DNA of 64,000 nucleotides from Paracoccus sigandri. GTDB taxonomy: Bacteria; Pseudomonadota; Alphaproteobacteria; Rhodobacterales; Rhodobacteraceae. The notes beneath the pieces are model-generated. The model did not search any database. It saw only the letters and a list, made by a program, of their open reading frames with translations, and was not told the DNA's origin. The position numbers were made by a program, and so were the translations under genes. The DNA is taken from NCBI RefSeq assembly GCF_003709565.1, contig NZ_QNRC01000004.1, forward strand, positions 186,001-250,000, given 5' to 3'. Shown one piece after another: positions 24,450 to 33,298 of the stretch (positions are counted from its first letter, which is position 1; the number at the start of each line of letters is the position of its first letter).

Positions 24450-25418
24450 TTATATGGTGATGACGACCTTGCCGACCGAACGGCGCTCGCGCAGCAGGGC
24501 GTAGCCCTCGGCCAGGCGGTCCAGCGGCAGGGAATGGCCCGCGACGGGATGCAGGCTGCCTGCCTCGAACATGGCGAAAAGGCGGCGCAGGCTGCCGCGC
24601 AGCGCGTCGGGATCCAGCTGCTGATAGGCGCCCCAGTAGAGGCCGTGGATGGCAATGTTCTTGACCAGCGCGTGGTTCAGCGGCAGCGCGGGCGGGCGCC
24701 CGCCGGCGAAGCCGATGACCAGGAAGCGGCCGCCGGGGCGCAAGGCGCCGAACGCGGCCTCGCCCGCGCTGTCGCCGACCGGGTCATAGACCACGTCGAC
24801 GCCCCCCCGTTCGCGCAGCGCCGCCTTGAGGTCGGGGCAGGCGGCGCTGTCGATCGCCTCCTCGGCGCCGGCGGCGCGGACCACCTCCAGCCGCTCGGGG
24901 CCGCGGGCCACGGCGATGACGCGGGCGCCCATCGCGCGGCCGATCTCGACCGCGGTCAGGCCGACGCCCCCGGCGGCGCCCAGCACCGCCAGCACCTCGC
25001 CGGGGCGCAGCCGGGCCCGGTCGTCCAGCGCCAGGTGGCTGGTGCCATAGGCGATCTGGAAGCCCGCCGCCTGCTCAAGGCTCATGGCGTCGGGGATCGG
25101 CAGGCAGGCCAGGGGCGGGACCGCGACCAGCTCGGCCATGGTGCCGGGCCACAGCACCGCGACGCGCTGGCCGGGCGCCAGCCCGCTGCCCTCGGGCGCG
25201 GAGACCACCTCGCCCGAGCCCTCCAGTCCGGGCACGAAGGGAAAGGCCGCCTTCTCCTGGTACTGCCCCTTCGCCTTCAGCAGATCCGCGAAGTTCAGCG
25301 CCGCCGCGCGCATCCGCACCAGGACCTGGTCGGGGCCCGGCCGGGGGCTGGCCGCCGTTGCCGGCCGAGGGTCCCGGCCCTGCGACTCGACCAGGGCGAT
25401 TCGGATCTGTTGGGTCAT
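24450..25418 (-). CDS. Quinone oxidoreductase-like MDR dehydrogenase
   Basis: A 322-residue NADPH-dependent zinc-free medium-chain dehydrogenase (QOR/CRYZ type). The N-terminal GroES-like domain has 'AAALNFADLLKAKGQY' and 'PFVPGLEGSGEV'. The Rossmann motif is 'VLGAAGGVGLTAVE' near residue 145. It lacks the Cys/His zinc ligands of alcohol dehydrogenases. The likely reaction is reduction of quinones or enoyl compounds. The ATG at 25418 has GGAGG eight bases upstream. Confidence 0.88.
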   Translation of the reverse strand: MTQQIRIALVESQGRDPRPATAASPRPGPDQVLVRMRAAALNFADLLKAKGQYQEKAAFPFVPGLEGSGEVVSAPEGSGLAPGQRVAVLWPGTMAELVAVPPLACLPIPDAMSLEQAAGFQIAYGTSHLALDDRARLRPGEVLAVLGAAGGVGLTAVEIGRAMGARVIAVARGPERLEVVRAAGAEEAIDSAACPDLKAALRERGGVDVVYDPVGDSAGEAAFGALRPGGRFLVIGFAGGRPPALPLNHALVKNIAIHGLYWGAYQQLDPDALRGSLRRLFAMFEAGSLHPVAGHSLPLDRLAEGYALLRERRSVGKVVITI

Positions 25419-25526
25419 CCTGTCCTCCACAAAGAATAAGACAATAAGTTCACTGGCTTGTTTCCGCTCATCAAAATTGCAGGCTACGCAAATCCGGACC
25501 TGTCTTTTTGGTCAGAAAGTGGTTTG

Positions 25527-25541
25527 TTAACCATGTTGACA
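25527..25541 (+). promoter_or_regulatory. CtrA-type half site and -35-like element before the XRE regulator
   Basis: TTAACCAT at 25527-25534 matches the half site described for CtrA in alphaproteobacteria. It is followed at once by TTGACA (25536-25541), a canonical -35 hexamer. No good -10 is visible at 17 bases. The gene start is 57 bases further on. Cell-cycle or CtrA-linked control is an inference from this motif alone. Confidence 0.35.
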
Positions 25542-25597
25542 CTCGAAAATTGAGCCGGTCTGCGCTACTGCCGCTCTAGATTGAACGAGGTTGGGCC

Positions 25598-25957
25598 ATG
25601 AAGCACGGTGTTGATGTACATGTTGGTAAGCGTATCCGCCATCGGCGGTGGATGATCGGAATGACCCAGCAACAATTGGCCGAGAAGGTCGGGATCAAGT
25701 TTCAGCAGATCCAGAAGTACGAAACCGGGATGAACCGGGTGTCGGCTTCCCGTCTGTGGGATATTGCCCGCGCGGTCGATGTTCCGGTCAGCTTCTTCTT
25801 CGAAGGGTTGCACGAGGGCGACACGGTCGAGGAAGTGGAAGGCGATATCCTCGCCGACAAGGAGGCGCTGCAGCTGGTGCGCGCCTATTATGCGATGCCG
25901 GTCGCGCAGCGCCGCCAGATCTTCGAACTGGCCCGCGTCCTGTCCGACGCCGCCTGA
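25598..25957 (+). CDS. XRE-family transcriptional regulator
   Basis: A 119-residue DNA-binding protein. The Cro/C1-type helix-turn-helix spans about residues 10-65: 'RIRHRRWMIGMTQQQLAEK' then 'VGIKFQQIQKYETGMNRVS', followed by 'VPVSFFFEGL'. The C-terminal 45 residues are acidic and helical, probably for dimerisation. Proteins of this length and sequence style are common single-copy regulators in Rhodobacterales; the regulon is not known to me. It is divergent from the quinone oxidoreductase and may control it. Confidence 0.9.
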   Translation: MKHGVDVHVGKRIRHRRWMIGMTQQQLAEKVGIKFQQIQKYETGMNRVSASRLWDIARAVDVPVSFFFEGLHEGDTVEEVEGDILADKEALQLVRAYYAMPVAQRRQIFELARVLSDAA

Positions 25958-26163
25958 GGGCGCGCCGCCGCGCCGATCCTGCCGGGAGGGGATCTTCTGT
26001 CCCGGTCTGTCCCTTTTCGCGCCGTCTGCCCCGGCTGGCATGAAGCAGTCTGGCACCGGATCGTGTCAACGTCATGACAATGCCCGCCATCCCGATCCCT
26101 CGGGCTGGCATGGGCTTGCGGAACAGGCTAGACCAAGCCCCGGAACAGGCGACGGGGGCAGGC

Positions 26164-26949
26164 ATGAAGGATGCGGCGCAGATCATCGAGACGGCGCATG
26201 AGATGGCCGATGCCGCGCGGCAGGCGATCCTGCCGCTGTTTCGCAGCGCCGATCTGGCCACCGACAACAAGCGCCCGGCGGATTTCGACCCGGTGACCCA
26301 GGCCGACCGCGCCGCTGAGGCCGCGATGCGCGCCGTTCTGGCGCGCCGCCGCCCCGACGACGCGATCCTGGGCGAGGAATATGGCGCGCAAGAGGGCAGC
26401 TCCGGCCTGACCTGGGTGCTGGACCCGATCGACGGCACCCGCGCCTTCCTGTGCGGCGCGCCCAGCTGGGGCGTGCTGATCGGGCTGAGCGACGGCGATA
26501 AGGTGATCTACGGGCTGATCGACCAGCCCTATACGCGCGAGCGTTTCGAAGGCGGGCTGGGCCGGGCACGGCTTCTGGGACCGGATGGCGACCATCCGCT
26601 GCGGGTGCGGGCGCGGGGCGATCTGTCCGCGGCCATCCTCTCCTCGACCTATCCCGAGATCGGCTCCGAGGCCGAGAACCGCGCCTTCACGCATGTCACG
26701 CAACAGGTGAGGATGACGCGCTATGGCCTTGATTGCTATGCCTATGCGCTGCTTGCGCTTGGCCATGTCGACCTGGTGATCGAGGCCGGGCTGCAGCCCT
26801 ATGACATCGCCGGCCCCCTGGCTGTGGTCGAGGCCGCGGGCGGGATCGTGACCGACTGGCAGGGCGGATCGGCGGCCGGCGGCGGGCAGGTGATCGCGGC
26901 CGCCAGCCCGGAACTGCACCGGGCGGCACTGGCGTTGTTGAACGGTTGA
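26164..26949 (+). CDS. Inositol-monophosphatase-family phosphatase (histidinol-phosphatase-like)
   Basis: A 261-residue metal-dependent phosphatase. Metal ligands: 'GEEYG' near residue 74, 'VLDPIDGTRAF' near 90 and 'QPYDIAGPLAVVEAAGG' near 220. Within this family it most resembles the HisN-type histidinol phosphatases annotated in alphaproteobacteria. Inositol or another sugar phosphate remains possible. The ATG at 26164 was chosen over one at 26074, whose leader is not protein-like. The 206 bases upstream show no other feature. Confidence 0.85.
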   Translation: MKDAAQIIETAHEMADAARQAILPLFRSADLATDNKRPADFDPVTQADRAAEAAMRAVLARRRPDDAILGEEYGAQEGSSGLTWVLDPIDGTRAFLCGAPSWGVLIGLSDGDKVIYGLIDQPYTRERFEGGLGRARLLGPDGDHPLRVRARGDLSAAILSSTYPEIGSEAENRAFTHVTQQVRMTRYGLDCYAYALLALGHVDLVIEAGLQPYDIAGPLAVVEAAGGIVTDWQGGSAAGGGQVIAAASPELHRAALALLNG

Positions 26950-26995
26950 GCGCCGACGGATATTCCAGCCCACCACCCAGCTTCAGGAGGCGGCC

Positions 26996-28408
26996 ATGAC
27001 CGAGCAGGACAGCCAGGACGGCAAGGATCAGGTCGCCGGCAAGCAGGGCGACCGCGACGAGGACGAATTCCTGCCCCGGCGCGAATTGCTGGACCAGATC
27101 GACGCGGCCATCGAGGCCGGCGACGCGCAGCGGCTGAACGAGCTCTTGGAGCCGATGCACGCCGCCGACATCGCCGACATCATCGAGCGGCTGACCCCGG
27201 CGGAACGGCGCGGCTTCCTGCAGCTCTATTCCGGCGAGATCGACGGCGAGATCCTGTCCGAGATCGACGAATCGATCCGCGAGGAGGTGCTGGAGCAGCT
27301 GCCGCGCGAGGTGCTGGCCGAAGCCGTCCGCGAGATGGACAGCGACGACGTCGTCGACCTGATCGAGGACCTGGACGAGCCCGAGCGCGAGGAGATCCTT
27401 GCCGCGCTGGACGATTCCGACCGCGTCGCGGTCCAGCAGTCGCTGGCCTATCCCGAATATTCGGCCGGCCGCCTGATGCAGTCCGAGGTGGTGACCGCCC
27501 CCGAGCACTGGACCGTGGGCGAGGCCATCGATTTCCTGCGCTCGGAGGAATGGCTGCCCGAGCAGTTCTATCACATCATCCTGGTGGATCCGCGCCGCCA
27601 CCCGATCGGCTATGTCACGCTTGGCCGGCTGCTGGCCGCGCGCCGCGACGTGCTGCTGCGCGACCTGACCGAGGACAGTTTCCGCACCATCAGCGCCTTC
27701 GCCGAGGAAGGCGACGTCGCCTATGCCTTCAACCAGTATCACCTGATCTCGGCGCCGGTGGTCGATGCCGACGACCGGCTGGTCGGGGTGATCACCATCG
27801 ACGACGCGATGGCGGTCCTGGACGAGGAACACGAGGAGGACATCCTGCGCCTTGCCGGCGTAGGCGACGAATCCAGCCTGTCGGACACCGTGCCGCAGAC
27901 CGTCCGCCAGCGGGTGCCCTGGCTGGCCACGAACATCCTGACGGCGCTGGCCGCGGCCTCGGTCATCGCGATCTTCGAGGACGAGATCGCCAAGCTGGTG
28001 GCGCTGGCGGTGCTGATGCCGATCGTGGCGTCCATGGGCGGCAATGCGGGCACGCAGACGCTGACCGTGGTGGTGCGCGGCCTGGCGACGCGCGACCTGA
28101 CCTCGTCCAACACCATGCGGGTGATCCGGCGCGAGACCATCGTCGGCCTGCTGAACGGCGCGATCTTCGGGCTGATCATGGGGATCGTGACCTGGCTGTG
28201 GTTCGGCGATCCGGGCCTGTCGATGGTGATCGGCATGGCGATGATCATCAACCTCTTCGTCGCGGCCTTTGCCGGCATCCTGGTGCCGCTGGCGCTGAAC
28301 CGGCTGGGGGCGGATCCGGCGCTGGCCTCGGGCACCTTCGTGACCATGGTGACGGATGTGGTCGGCTTCTTCGCCTTCCTCGGCCTGGCCGCGCTGGTGC
28401 TGTTGTGA
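26996..28408 (+). CDS. mgtE: MgtE magnesium channel
   Basis: A 470-residue inner-membrane Mg2+ channel. An acidic N-domain (to about residue 135, with 'MHAADIADIIERL') is followed by two CBS domains (about 145-270, 'YHIILVDPRRHPIGYVTL'), which sense Mg2+, and five membrane spans from about residue 300. The pore motif 'MPIVASMGGNAGTQTLTV' is intact. The stop overlaps the GTG start of the folate enzyme (GTGA). The ribosome site AGGAGG lies just before the start. Confidence 0.96.
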   Translation: MTEQDSQDGKDQVAGKQGDRDEDEFLPRRELLDQIDAAIEAGDAQRLNELLEPMHAADIADIIERLTPAERRGFLQLYSGEIDGEILSEIDESIREEVLEQLPREVLAEAVREMDSDDVVDLIEDLDEPEREEILAALDDSDRVAVQQSLAYPEYSAGRLMQSEVVTAPEHWTVGEAIDFLRSEEWLPEQFYHIILVDPRRHPIGYVTLGRLLAARRDVLLRDLTEDSFRTISAFAEEGDVAYAFNQYHLISAPVVDADDRLVGVITIDDAMAVLDEEHEEDILRLAGVGDESSLSDTVPQTVRQRVPWLATNILTALAAASVIAIFEDEIAKLVALAVLMPIVASMGGNAGTQTLTVVVRGLATRDLTSSNTMRVIRRETIVGLLNGAIFGLIMGIVTWLWFGDPGLSMVIGMAMIINLFVAAFAGILVPLALNRLGADPALASGTFVTMVTDVVGFFAFLGLAALVLL

Positions 28409-28971
28409 GCGGGGCCGAGCGCGCCGCGCTGAAGGCCGCGCTGCGCGCCCAGGCGCTGGCGGCACGCGGGCAGGGCGGCGACCAGGCGGCGCTGGACGCC
28501 CGGCTGCGCGCGGCGCTGGCCCCCTTTTCGGGGCAGGTGCTGGCGGGCTATTGGCCGATGCGGGACGAGCCCGACCCGCGCCCGGCGATGGCGCTGCATG
28601 ACGGCCCGCTGTGTCTGCCGGTCGTGCCCGGCAAGGCGGTGCCGCTGGTCTTTCGCCGCTGGGAGGGCGGGGTGCTGGAGCCGGGGCCCTTCGGCACCTC
28701 GCATCCCCCCGCCAGCGCGGGAGAGATCGTCCCCCAGGTGCTGATCGTGCCGCTGGCCGGGTTCGACCGGGCGGGCAACCGGATCGGCTATGGCGGCGGC
28801 TATTACGACCGGACGCTGGAGCGGCTGCGCGCCGCCGGTCCGGTCCTTGCCCTGGGCCTGGGTTTCGCCGCCCAGGAGATCGGACCGATTCCCGCCGAAC
28901 CCTTCGACCAGGTGCTGGACCTGATCGTCACCGACCGCGAAATCATCCGCCCGCAGCCGGTGGACATGTGA
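28405..28971 (+). CDS. 5-Formyltetrahydrofolate cyclo-ligase
   Basis: A 188-residue cytosolic enzyme converting 5-formyl-THF to methenyl-THF with ATP. The C-terminal signature 'DRAGNRIGYGGGYYDRTL' near residue 125 is diagnostic, and 'LAGYWPMRDEPDP' matches the N-terminal part. It starts at the GTG at 28405, overlapping the mgtE stop, so it is translated with mgtE. Its role is folate salvage. Confidence 0.94.
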   Translation: MSGAERAALKAALRAQALAARGQGGDQAALDARLRAALAPFSGQVLAGYWPMRDEPDPRPAMALHDGPLCLPVVPGKAVPLVFRRWEGGVLEPGPFGTSHPPASAGEIVPQVLIVPLAGFDRAGNRIGYGGGYYDRTLERLRAAGPVLALGLGFAAQEIGPIPAEPFDQVLDLIVTDREIIRPQPVDM

Positions 28972-29024
28972 TTTTTTGCCACGGTGGGCGGGCTGGCGGG
29001 CGCTGTGTGTAACAGCGGGATGAA

Positions 29025-29046
29025 TCGGGGATAAGCCTGTGGAAAA
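29025..29046. promoter_or_regulatory. Two DnaA-box-like nonamers upstream of nrdJ
   Basis: TTATCCCCG (minus strand, 29025-29033) and TGTGGAAAA (plus, 29038-29046) match the DnaA box TTATCCACA or its complement at 7 and 8 of 9 positions and lie back to back. They open a 463-base gene-free region before nrdJ. Two weak boxes are not an origin, but DnaA control of ribonucleotide reductase is known in other bacteria. Confidence 0.35.
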
Positions 29047-29098
29047 CGTCTGAACGGGCGGTCGGAACCCCGCCGGATCATTGAAAAATCAAAGCCCG

Positions 29099-29113
29099 TT
29101 AATGGTTTATTAA
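29099..29113. promoter_or_regulatory. CtrA-type site TTAA-N7-TTAA upstream of nrdJ
   Basis: TTAATGGTTTATTAA is an exact TTAA-N7-TTAA, the full CtrA recognition pattern of alphaproteobacteria. It sits 322 bases before the nrdJ start in an unusually AT-rich patch of this GC-rich genome. It suggests that nrdJ, or a promoter far upstream of it, is tied to the cell-cycle regulator. Confidence 0.5.
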
Positions 29114-29151
29114 GAATTCGAGTCGCTGCACCTGCATCATCGCGGGGAACG

Positions 29152-29182
29152 GCGAAAACCCGGCTTGTCAACGGGTTTTCGC
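29152..29182. terminator. Strong hairpin in the nrdJ upstream region
   Basis: GCGAAAACCCG (29152-29162) and CGGGTTTTCGC (29172-29182) form a perfect 11-base stem with a 9-base loop. A short A-run (GTAAAAAAT) follows 13 bases later. It may terminate mgtE-folate transcripts coming from the left or act in an nrdJ leader. The lack of a T-run makes a plain intrinsic terminator less certain. Confidence 0.45.
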
Positions 29183-29253
29183 AACCGGCAGGTGTAAAAA
29201 ATCTGTTGAAAGCTGGTCAAACTCGGTTCAGTTTGTGTCGAGTGGCGAAGGTG

Positions 29254-29269
29254 GCACAAGATGTAGTGG
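29254..29269. promoter_or_regulatory. NrdR-box-like palindrome upstream of nrdJ
   Basis: The 16-mer GCACAAGATGTAGTGG has the imperfect dyad CACWASA/TSTWGTG and matches the NrdR box pattern found before ribonucleotide reductase genes. Exactly 31 bases upstream (29223-29238) lies TCGGTTCAGTTTGTGT, whose right half fits the same pattern. NrdR boxes usually occur as such helically spaced pairs. It predicts repression of nrdJ by NrdR at high dATP. Confidence 0.55.
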
Positions 29270-29434
29270 TCGGCTCTCGGTCATCATCAAGCCGCCAGAC
29301 CAGGACCAGAAAGACTGACGATCGGACCGGAAAGGCCCTGCCGCCCGCTTGGGCTGGTGGCTGGCCCCCTGCGGCCGGATGTCGGGCGCGGGTCGCGGAA
29401 CGGAATGCAGGCACAAGACCGCATGAGGGGCAGA

Positions 29435-32400
29435 ATGAAGATCGAACGGCGCTTCACCAGCGAAACCACCGGGGCCTATGGCGAGATCGCCTTCACCCGG
29501 ACCACCAGCGAGATCCGCAACCCCGATGGCACGGTCGTCTTCCATAACGACCGGGTCGAGGTGCCGCAGGGCTGGAGCCAGGTCGCAAGCGACGTCATCG
29601 CGCAGAAATATTTCCGCAAGGCCGGGGTGCCCGCGCGGCTGAAGCGGGTGCGCGAGAAGGGCGTGCCGGAATTCCTGTGGCGCTCGGTCGCGGACGAGCA
29701 GGCGCTGGCGGACCTGCCCGAGGAGAGCCGTTTCGGCGGCGAGACCAGCGCGCGGCAGGTCTTCGACCGCATGGCCGGGGCCTGGGCCTATTGGGGTTGG
29801 AAAGGCGGGTATTTTTCCAACGAAGAAGATGCCCGCGCCTATTACGACGAGATGCGCTTCATGCTGGCGCGGCAGATGGGGGCGCCGAATTCGCCGCAAT
29901 GGTTCAATACCGGGCTGCATTGGGCCTATGGCATCGACGGGCCGTCGCAGGGGCATTTCTATGTCGATTACAGGACCGGCAAGCTGGTCCGCTCGGACAG
30001 CGCCTATGAGCATCCCCAGCCCCATGCCTGCTTCATCCAGTCGGTCAGCGACGACCTGGTGAACGAGGGCGGCATCATGGATCTGTGGATCCGCGAGGCG
30101 CGGCTGTTCAAGTATGGCTCGGGCACGGGCACCAACTTTTCCTCGCTGCGGGGAGAGGGCGAGAAACTGTCTGGCGGCGGAAAATCTTCGGGGCTGATGG
30201 GGTTCCTGAAGATCGGCGACCGCGCAGCCGGCGCGATCAAGTCGGGCGGCACGACCCGGCGCGCGGCAAAGATGGTGATCTGCGACATGGATCACCCCGA
30301 TATCGAGCAGTTCATCAACTGGAAGGTCATCGAGGAGCAGAAGGTCGCGAGCCTGGTCGCCGGCTCGAAGATGCACGAGCGTGAGCTGAACGGCATCTTC
30401 GCGGCCATTCGCGGCTGGGACGGCGATATCGCCGATGCCACCGATCCGGGGGCCAATGCCGCGCTGAAATCCGCGATCCGTTCGGCCAAGCGGGTGATGA
30501 TCCCCGAGACCTATATCAACCGGGTTCTGCAATATGCCCGGCAGGGGTTTGATTCGATTGAGTTTCCGACCTATGATACCGATTGGGACTCGGAGGCCTA
30601 TGTCAGCGTTTCGGGGCAGAATTCCAACAACTCGGTCCGGGTGACGGATGCCTTCCTGCGGGCCGTGCGCGAGGATGCCCCGTGGGAGCTGTTGCGCCGC
30701 ACCGACGGCAAGGTCGCCCGGACCGTTTCGGCGCGCGAGCTGTGGGAGCAGATCGGCCATGCCGCCTGGGCCTGCGCCGATCCGGGCATCCAGTTCCACG
30801 ACACCGTCAATGCCTGGCACACCTGCCCCGAGGACGGGCCGATCCGCGGCAGCAATCCCTGCAGCGAATACATGTTCCTGGACGACACGGCCTGCAACCT
30901 GGCCTCGATGAACCTGCTGACCTTCTGGCGCGGCGGGCAGTTCGACATCGATGCCTATGTCCATGCCACGCGGCTGTGGACGGTGACGCTGGAGATCAGC
31001 GTGCTGATGGCGCAGTTCCCCAGCCGCGAGATCGCGCAGCGCAGCCATGATTTCCGCACGCTGGGGCTGGGATATGCCAATATCGGCGGGCTGCTGATGA
31101 CCATGGGGCTGGGCTATGACAGCGACCGGGGCCGGGCGCTGTGCGGGGCGCTGAGCGCGGTCATGACCGGCGTGGCCTATGCGACCTCGGCCGAGATGGC
31201 GGGCGAGCTGGGCGCCTTCCCCGGCTATGCCAGGAACGCCGCGCATATGCTGCGGGTGATCCGCAACCACCGCGCGGCGGCCCATGGCGGCGGCTACGAG
31301 GGCGTCAACGTGGCGCCGGTGGCGCTGGACGCGGCCAATTGCCCCGACCGTCGGCTGGTCGCCATGGCGCGCGAGGCCTGGGACGAGGCGCTGCGGCTGG
31401 GCGAGGTCCATGGCTTCCGCAACGCGCAGGCCACGGTGATCGCGCCGACCGGCACGATCGGTCTGGTCATGGATTGCGACACGACCGGGATCGAGCCCGA
31501 TTTCGCGCTGGTCAAGTTCAAGAAGCTGGCGGGCGGCGGCTATTTCAAGATCATCAACCGCTCGGTTCCCGCCGCGCTGGAGGCGCTTGGCTATGGCAGC
31601 GCGCAGATCGAGGAGATCGTCGCCCATGCCGTCGGCCATGGCAGCCTGGGGAATGCGCCCGGCATCAACCACACCGCGCTGGCCGGCCACGGGTTCGGCG
31701 CGCGCGAGATCGAGAAGATCGAGGCCGCGCTGGCCACGGCCTTCGACATCCGCTTCGTCTTCAACCAGTGGACCCTGGGCGAGGATTTCTGCAAGGGCAC
31801 GCTCGGCATCCCGGAAGGCAAGCTGAACGATCCCGGCTTCGACCTGCTGCGCCACCTGGGCTTCAGCAAGGCGCAGATCGACGCGGCCAATGACCATGTC
31901 TGCGGCACCATGACGCTGGAGGGTGCGCCGCATCTGAAGGCGGAGCATTACCCGGTCTTCGACTGCGCCAATCCCTGCGGCAAGAAGGGCACGCGCTATC
32001 TGTCGGTGGACAGCCATATCCGCATGATGGCGGCGGCGCAGAGCTTCATCTCGGGCGCGATCAGCAAGACGATCAACATGCCCAACGACGCCACCATCGC
32101 CGATGCGCTGGCCGCCTATGAGCTGAGCTGGTCGCTGGGGATCAAGGCCAATGCGCTTTACCGCGACGGCTCGAAGCTGTCGCAGCCGCTGGCCTCGGCG
32201 CTGGTCGAGGACGACGAGGAGGCCGAGGAGATCCTGGCCAGCGGCAACCCGCAGGAAAAGGCCGCCGTTATCGCCGAGAAGATCGTCGAGCGGATCATCG
32301 TCAAGGAAGCCGTGCGCAGCCATCGCGAAAAGCTGCCGCAGCGCCGCAAGGGCTATACCCAGAAGGCGGTGATCGGCGGGCACAAGGTCTATCTGCGCAC

Positions 32401-33079
32401 CGGCGAATATGACGATGGCTCGCTTGGCGAGATCTTCATCGACATGCACAAGGAAGGCGCGGGCTTCCGGGCGATGATGAACAATTTCGCCATCGCGGTC
32501 TCGGTCGGGCTGCAATATGGCGTGCCGCTGGAGGAGTTCGTCGACGCCTTCACCTTCACCCGCTTCGAGCCCGCCGGCATGGTGCAGGGCAATGACAGCA
32601 TCAAGAACGCCACCTCGATCCTGGACTATGTGTTCCGCGAACTGGCCGTCAGCTATCTGGACCGCACCGACCTGGCGCATGTGAAGCCCGAGGGCGCGCG
32701 TTTCGACGACCTGGGCGGCGGCGAGGGCGAGAGCGCGGCCGAGGGCCGCAACATCGCCCCGGTCAGCGAACAGTCCGAGCTGAAATCGCTGACCATGCTG
32801 AAGCAGATCAGCAGCGCCGGCTATCTGCGCAAGCGGCTGCCGCAAGAGCTGATGGTGCTGCAGGGCGGCGTCGCGACGGCGGCCGTGGCCGCGGGCATGG
32901 CGGAAAGCGCCGGGATCTGGCAGGCGGCCTCGGTCACCACGCAGATCGACGCCCGCGCGAAGGCGCGGATGCAGGGATACGAGGGCGATCCCTGCGGCGA
33001 ATGCGGCAATTACACGCTGGTGCGCAACGGCACCTGCATGAAGTGCAACACCTGCGGGGCAACATCGGGCTGCAGCTGA
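29435..33079 (+). CDS. nrdJ: AdoCbl-dependent (class II) ribonucleotide reductase
   Basis: A 1214-residue enzyme reducing ribonucleotides with an adenosylcobalamin-generated radical, working with or without oxygen. Visible blocks: '[15 protein letters not shown]' near residue 155, '[14 protein letters not shown]' near 228, '[18 protein letters not shown]' near 471-488, and '[19 protein letters not shown]' near 670. The C-terminus ends in a four-Cys zinc-binding tail ('CGECGN', 'CMKCNTCG'). The ATG at 29435 follows GAGGGGCAGA. Cobalamin supply fits the cobC gene at 44.4-45.4 kb. Confidence 0.97.
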   Translation: MKIERRFTSETTGAYGEIAFTRTTSEIRNPDGTVVFHNDRVEVPQGWSQVASDVIAQKYFRKAGVPARLKRVREKGVPEFLWRSVADEQALADLPEESRFGGETSARQVFDRMAGAWAYWGWKGGYFSNEEDARAYYDEMRFMLARQMGAPNSPQWFNTGLHWAYGIDGPSQGHFYVDYRTGKLVRSDSAYEHPQPHACFIQSVSDDLVNEGGIMDLWIREARLFKYGSGTGTNFSSLRGEGEKLSGGGKSSGLMGFLKIGDRAAGAIKSGGTTRRAAKMVICDMDHPDIEQFINWKVIEEQKVASLVAGSKMHERELNGIFAAIRGWDGDIADATDPGANAALKSAIRSAKRVMIPETYINRVLQYARQGFDSIEFPTYDTDWDSEAYVSVSGQNSNNSVRVTDAFLRAVREDAPWELLRRTDGKVARTVSARELWEQIGHAAWACADPGIQFHDTVNAWHTCPEDGPIRGSNPCSEYMFLDDTACNLASMNLLTFWRGGQFDIDAYVHATRLWTVTLEISVLMAQFPSREIAQRSHDFRTLGLGYANIGGLLMTMGLGYDSDRGRALCGALSAVMTGVAYATSAEMAGELGAFPGYARNAAHMLRVIRNHRAAAHGGGYEGVNVAPVALDAANCPDRRLVAMAREAWDEALRLGEVHGFRNAQATVIAPTGTIGLVMDCDTTGIEPDFALVKFKKLAGGGYFKIINRSVPAALEALGYGSAQIEEIVAHAVGHGSLGNAPGINHTALAGHGFGAREIEKIEAALATAFDIRFVFNQWTLGEDFCKGTLGIPEGKLNDPGFDLLRHLGFSKAQIDAANDHVCGTMTLEGAPHLKAEHYPVFDCANPCGKKGTRYLSVDSHIRMMAAAQSFISGAISKTINMPNDATIADALAAYELSWSLGIKANALYRDGSKLSQPLASALVEDDEEAEEILASGNPQEKAAVIAEKIVERIIVKEAVRSHREKLPQRRKGYTQKAVIGGHKVYLRTGEYDDGSLGEIFIDMHKEGAGFRAMMNNFAIAVSVGLQYGVPLEEFVDAFTFTRFEPAGMVQGNDSIKNATSILDYVFRELAVSYLDRTDLAHVKPEGARFDDLGGGEGESAAEGRNIAPVSEQSELKSLTMLKQISSAGYLRKRLPQELMVLQGGVATAAVAAGMAESAGIWQAASVTTQIDARAKARMQGYEGDPCGECGNYTLVRNGTCMKCNTCGATSGCS

Positions 33080-33164
33080 CCCCGCCCAAGGCATAAACCG
33101 ACCATCGCCCGGTCAACGGGCGGCGGAAACCTGTCAGAGCAGGACTGCGCGCAGACGCAAACCT

Positions 33165-33202
33165 GGGCCCGCTTGCCAGATGATGGCAGCGGGCCCTCTT
33201 TC
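33165..33202 (+). terminator. Terminator after nrdJ
   Basis: GGGCCCGCTTGCCA (33165-33178) pairs with TGGCAGCGGGCCC (33184-33196), with one bulged T, and is followed by TCTTTC. It lies 86 bases after the nrdJ stop. The rest of the 219-base gap before the convergent glcB gene shows nothing else. Confidence 0.75.
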
Positions 33203-33298
33203 TGTCGAAAGCGGATCAAGGTGTCTGTACAGGGCACTGAAATGACCGGAATTTCCCTCGGTTGGCGTGGGCGCCCCATGCGGGACGCCCGGCCGTCC

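Noticed and set aside
28972..29434. Replication origin (oriC)
   Set aside because: Two weak DnaA-like boxes and one CtrA site are too few, and no dnaA, hemE or parAB genes are adjacent.
28972..29434. Cobalamin riboswitch before nrdJ
   Set aside because: No B12-box-like conserved core or extended multi-stem structure was found; the same holds for the region before cobC.
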